Of a stretch of 8,688 bases of DNA, positions 6,430-8,688 are shown one piece after another. The stretch is taken from assembly GCA_011192085.1 (NCBI GenBank), contig DUEQ01000323.1:1-8688 (forward strand), given 5' to 3'. Made by a program: the position numbers and the translations under genes. The notes under the pieces are model-generated. The model ran no database searches. It saw nothing but the letters and a program-made list of their open reading frames with translations, and was not told the DNA's origin. Source of the DNA: Caldilineae bacterium (GTDB lineage Bacteria > Chloroflexota > Anaerolineae > J102). How positions within the stretch are numbered: the first letter of the stretch is position 1; every line of letters begins with the position of its first letter.

Positions 6430-6511
6430 CTGGGCCTCCTGCGCTATGCAGTCAGCATTATATTGCAAACTTATGTGTAGTCATCATCCACAATTTATGT
6501 GTTGCTGTCAA
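6430..6511 (-). promoter_or_regulatory. vapBC control region: tandem candidate promoters with direct-repeat operators
   Basis: This AT-rich stretch reads on the - strand as two overlapping promoter-like units. P1 has TTGACA (6511-6506), 17 bases, then GATGAT (6488-6483). P2 has ATGACT (6484-6479), 16 bases, then a perfect TATAAT (6462-6457). Two 11-base direct repeats matching at 10 positions, + strand AACTTATGTGT (6468-6478) and AATTTATGTGT (6492-6502), start 24 bases apart, and each lies in the spacer of one unit. GTCAGC (6451-6456) and GCTGAC (6512-6517) form an outer 6-base inverted repeat. The TGA of the preceding flavin-fold gene lies inside the P1 TTGACA. Autorepression by the antitoxin is inferred. 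Confidence 0.6.
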
Positions 6512-7065
6512 GCTGACGTGGGCCGAATTGGGAGCGCGTTGTAGGAAAACGCGCCGGGGAAATCATCATCCACGCGTTTTCGCTTGCCCACCCATTCCTG
6601 AATATCGAGGCGAAACACCGCCGTGATCTTGAGTTCGCGCGATTGGATGGAGGCGTAGTCCTCCCCCGGCTTCAGGTGAGGAAAGTACTTGTTTAACAGC
6701 AATTGCAGGCCATGGGTTGCCTCGTCCTCATCGTCGATGATGGCGATCTCGCCGAAAGCGACGACGCTTTCATATTCCACGCTGAAATCCATGGCCCGCT
6801 CCGCGGGCAGCAGCCTGCCCATCTCGAAAGCGGTGAAGGCCGCCTTGGGGTGCTGACGCAGCAGCTCGGTTGTCCGCCCGAACTGCGTGGCATGGAAATA
6901 GACCGCGTGTCGTTCGGGGTCATAGACGAACAGGGTAGGCTTGACATAAGGTTGATTACCGTCGGTAAAGCTTACCGCGATGACGGGCGCTTGGCAGAGG
7001 AACTCAGCGATCCATGCGTCATCATAAATTGCTCGATCTTCACGTCTGACTTTTGTGTAATTCAT
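6508..7065 (-). CDS. FMN-binding split-barrel protein, PNPOx-like/Nim family
   Basis: This 185-residue protein resembles the pyridoxamine 5'-phosphate oxidase-like group (Pyridox_ox_2 type), which includes nitroimidazole-resistance Nim proteins. Visible landmarks are VRREDRAI at the start, [23 protein letters not shown] (split-barrel strands, about 26-48), [15 protein letters not shown] (55-69), HPKAAFTAF (72-80), [11 protein letters not shown] (98-107), NKYFP and the closing [16 protein letters not shown] (148-163). These proteins usually bind FMN or a related flavin and reduce or oxidise small molecules. It lacks the motifs of true PdxH as I recall them, so PdxH activity should not be assumed. 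The start at 7065 overlaps the pdxT stop as ATGA with no Shine-Dalgarno sequence, implying coupled translation and possibly a B6-related task. The stop at 6508 lies in the vapB promoter region. Confidence 0.8.
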   Translation of the reverse strand: MNYTKVRREDRAIYDDAWIAEFLCQAPVIAVSFTDGNQPYVKPTLFVYDPERHAVYFHATQFGRTTELLRQHPKAAFTAFEMGRLLPAERAMDFSVEYESVVAFGEIAIIDDEDEATHGLQLLLNKYFPHLKPGEDYASIQSRELKITAVFRLDIQEWVGKRKRVDDDFPGAFSYNALPIRPTSA

Positions 7066-7670
7066 AAGCGCTGTACCATGGATAAGAAATAGCGGTGGAA
7101 GCGAAGGTCGTCGCTGAGTTCGGGGTGGAAGGCGGTGCCCAGAAGACGCCCTTCGCGCACGGCCACGATGGGTCCGTTCTCGGGCAGGCGGGTCAGCACC
7201 TGCACCCCCGGCCCCACCTCCACCACCGCGGGGGCGCGGATGAAGATGGCGTGGAAGGGGCCGTGGGGATCTTCAGGTTGGGCGACCTCAGCCAGCGCGG
7301 ACGCCTCCAGGTCGGCCTCGAAGCTGTCCACCTGGCGCCCGAAGAAATTCCGATCGACGGTGATATCCAGCCCGCCGATGAGGGGCTGCCCGCCCTTCTT
7401 CTGTCGCACGGCCCGGTTGGCCAGCAGGATGAGTCCGGCGCATGTGCCCCAGGCCGGTTTCGTCCGGGTGAACGCCTTCAATGGTTCCAGTAGGCCAAAG
7501 GATTCGGCCAGCTTGCCCATGGTGGTGGACTCGCCGCCGGGGATAATGAGAGCGTCCAGGTCGTCGAGATGTTTGGGCAGACGCACTTCAGGCGCGTCCA
7601 CGCCCAGGGTCTGGAGTTTGAGGATGTGTTCTCGGAACGCCCCTTGCAGGGCCAAGACGCCGATTTTCAT
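7062..7670 (-). CDS. pdxT: Pyridoxal 5'-phosphate synthase glutaminase subunit PdxT
   Basis: PdxT hydrolyses glutamine and channels ammonia to PdxS in the DXP-independent vitamin B6 pathway. The 202-residue product has the class-I glutaminase triad: C77 in [11 protein letters not shown]182 and E184 in AFHPELSDD. The family signature [12 protein letters not shown] is at 43-54, and [15 protein letters not shown] is at the N-terminus. [10 protein letters not shown] (144-153) contributes to the interface region. It is complete and of standard length. The ATG at 7670 has an AGAGGG-like ribosome site about eight bases upstream. A hairpin in the gap from pdxS could lower transcription into pdxT. The end overlaps the flavin-fold gene as ATGA. 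Confidence 0.96.
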   Translation of the reverse strand: MKIGVLALQGAFREHILKLQTLGVDAPEVRLPKHLDDLDALIIPGGESTTMGKLAESFGLLEPLKAFTRTKPAWGTCAGLILLANRAVRQKKGGQPLIGGLDITVDRNFFGRQVDSFEADLEASALAEVAQPEDPHGPFHAIFIRAPAVVEVGPGVQVLTRLPENGPIVAVREGRLLGTAFHPELSDDLRFHRYFLSMVQRL

Positions 7671-7702
7671 AAATCAAGCCCTCTTGCATCGAATCATATG
7701 AA

Positions 7703-7735
7703 AACAAGACCCCGAAAGGGTTTCGAGGTCTTGTT
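7703..7735 (-). terminator. Strong hairpin between pdxS and pdxT (attenuator or processing site)
   Basis: In the - strand RNA the arms AACAAGACCUCGAAA and UUUCGGGGUCUUGUU form 15 continuous pairs, one a U-G wobble, around a CCC loop. The 3' arm runs into UUCAUAUG, giving a short interrupted U-rich tail (CUUGUUUUC). On the + strand the same position is a C-A mismatch, so the stem is best in RNA made in the direction of these genes. It may terminate part of the pdxS transcripts or protect the pdxS 3' end. Partial rather than full termination is likely, since pdxT follows 33 bases later without an evident promoter of its own. Confidence 0.65.
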
Positions 7736-7766
7736 GGCGGAATGACAGGGTGGGTAAGGGGGGCGA

Positions 7767-8654
7767 TCACCAGCCCCGATGCGCGATGCGCTCTTCCTCG
7801 GGCATGGATTCCACCGTGCGCCCGACCATGGGCTCGCCCAAATTGCGGCTCACCTCAGCCAGAATGGCGGGATCCCGGTAGTGGGTGACGGCCTTGACGA
7901 TGGCCGCGGCCCGTTGGGCGGGGTTGCCGCTCTTGAAGATGCCCGAACCCACGAAGACGCCGTCCACGCCCAATTGCATCATCAGGGCGGCGTCCGCAGG
8001 TGTGGCGATGCCGCCTGCGGCGAAGTTCACCACGGGCAGGCGTCCCATTTCCGCGGTCAGCTTGACGAGCTGATAGGGTGCGCCGATGTTTTTGGCGTAG
8101 GTGTACATCTCCTCAGGCGCCATGGTTTGCAGCCGCCGGATCTCGCCCAGCACCGCGCGGGCGTGGCGCACGGCCTCCACCACGTCGCCGGTGCCCGCCT
8201 CGCCCTTGGTGCGGATCATGGCCGCGCCTTCGTTGATGCGACGCAACGCCTCGCCCAAGTTGCGGCATCCGCACACGAAAGGCGCCTTGAAATCCCATTT
8301 ATTGATATGGTGCTCCTCATCGGCCGGCGTAAGCACCTCGCTCTCGTCGATAAAGTCCACGCCCAGATACTCCAAGATCTGCGCCTCGACGAAGTGGCCG
8401 ATACGCACCTTGGCCATGACGGGAATGGTGACCGCATCCATGATCTCGAGGATTTTCTCGGGATCGCTCATGCGGGCCACGCCGCCTTGGGCTCGGATGT
8501 CGGCCGGGACGCGCTCCAGGGCCATGACCGCGACCGCCCCCGCTTCCTCCGCGATGCGGGCTTGCTCAGCGTTGGTCACATCCATGATCACGCCGCCTTT
8601 CAACATCTCGGCCAGGCCCGATTTGACAGTAAATGTACCTGTAATGGGTTCCAT
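7767..8654 (-). CDS. pdxS: Pyridoxal 5'-phosphate synthase lyase subunit PdxS
   Basis: PdxS builds PLP from ribose 5-phosphate (or ribulose 5-phosphate), glyceraldehyde 3-phosphate and ammonia supplied by PdxT; the complex is a 12+12 assembly in the cytoplasm. The 295-residue TIM-barrel protein is full length and highly conserved. Key residues are D25 in [13 protein letters not shown]82 in [15 protein letters not shown] (the first Schiff-base lysine) and K150 in [11 protein letters not shown] (the second lysine). Other signatures are [18 protein letters not shown] (45-62), [12 protein letters not shown] (101-112) and [20 protein letters not shown]. The ATG at 8654 is preceded by GGAGG (8671-8667) at a slightly long spacing of 12 bases. 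The promoter is probably beyond the right edge. pdxT follows after 96 bases containing a strong hairpin. Confidence 0.97.
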   Translation of the reverse strand: MEPITGTFTVKSGLAEMLKGGVIMDVTNAEQARIAEEAGAVAVMALERVPADIRAQGGVARMSDPEKILEIMDAVTIPVMAKVRIGHFVEAQILEYLGVDFIDESEVLTPADEEHHINKWDFKAPFVCGCRNLGEALRRINEGAAMIRTKGEAGTGDVVEAVRHARAVLGEIRRLQTMAPEEMYTYAKNIGAPYQLVKLTAEMGRLPVVNFAAGGIATPADAALMMQLGVDGVFVGSGIFKSGNPAQRAAAIVKAVTHYRDPAILAEVSRNLGEPMVGRTVESMPEEERIAHRGW

Positions 8655-8688
8655 AGTCGGTTTTTTCCTCCGAATTTTATTTGAATAA

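Noticed and set aside
8674..8679. TAAAAT as a -10 box for pdxS on the - strand
   Set aside because: Transcription would start at the Shine-Dalgarno sequence, leaving it at the very 5' end, and the -35 would be outside the window.
7779..8684. 301-residue open frame antisense to pdxS
   Set aside because: It is a His/Gly/Asp-rich shadow of the highly conserved PdxS frame with no domain.
1..8688. CRISPR array, IS element, tRNA or rRNA gene
   Set aside because: No regularly spaced repeats, transposase frame with terminal repeats, cloverleaf or rRNA-like stretch was seen.

Overview
The window is GC-rich bacterial chromosome that looks like housekeeping genes plus one toxin-antitoxin locus. It holds eleven protein genes. 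Two are on the + strand (a response regulator and its histidine kinase). The other nine run as one dense series on the - strand and converge on the kinase near 2240-2292. The gene mix suggests a member of the Chloroflexota, perhaps Anaerolineae or a relative: DXP-independent PdxST, a stand-alone Lon N-domain protein, a metallophosphoesterase with an SDxV first motif, and a ParB-like protein ending in a TDLYLW segment. That assignment rests on recollection of family members, not on a search, and is moderate at best. No rRNA, tRNA, IS element, phage gene or CRISPR array is visible.

Layout. 1-136 is a leader with two small hairpins and a plausible promoter. 137-2238 is an OmpR/PhoB-type two-component pair joined by an ATGA overlap. 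Reading the - strand from the right edge: pdxS (8654 to 7767); a strong hairpin in the 96-base gap; pdxT (7670 to 7062); an FMN-binding split-barrel protein of the PNPOx-like/Nim type, coupled to pdxT by ATGA; an AT-rich control region with tandem promoter-like elements; a vapB-like ribbon-helix-helix antitoxin (6429 to 6145); a vapC-like PIN toxin (6167 to 5757); truD (5760 to 4711), coupled to the toxin by ATGA; a Lon N-domain protein (4714 to 4019), coupled to truD by GTGA; a metallophosphoesterase starting with TTG (4010 to 3327); a 119-base gap made of nested inverted repeats; and a ParB/sulfiredoxin-fold-like protein (3207 to 2293).

How the genes work together. PdxS and PdxT form pyridoxal 5'-phosphate synthase: PdxT releases ammonia from glutamine, and PdxS uses it with a pentose phosphate and a triose phosphate. 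The coupled flavin-fold protein may act on B6 vitamers or other small molecules. The VapBC pair sits between the B6 genes and truD and has its own promoter/operator region. Because truD follows the toxin with a four-base overlap, a tRNA pseudouridine synthase is probably transcribed at least partly from an autoregulated toxin-antitoxin promoter. The two-component pair probably senses an envelope or extracytoplasmic signal and is independent of the - strand series.

Most striking points: (i) the vapC-truD coupling; (ii) two 11-base near-identical direct repeats 24 bases apart, each in the spacer of a candidate vapB promoter; (iii) a pdxS-pdxT hairpin that is fully paired only in the - strand RNA; (iv) the nested palindromic element that begins at the phosphoesterase stop codon. 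I see no clear evidence of a wholly new multi-gene system.
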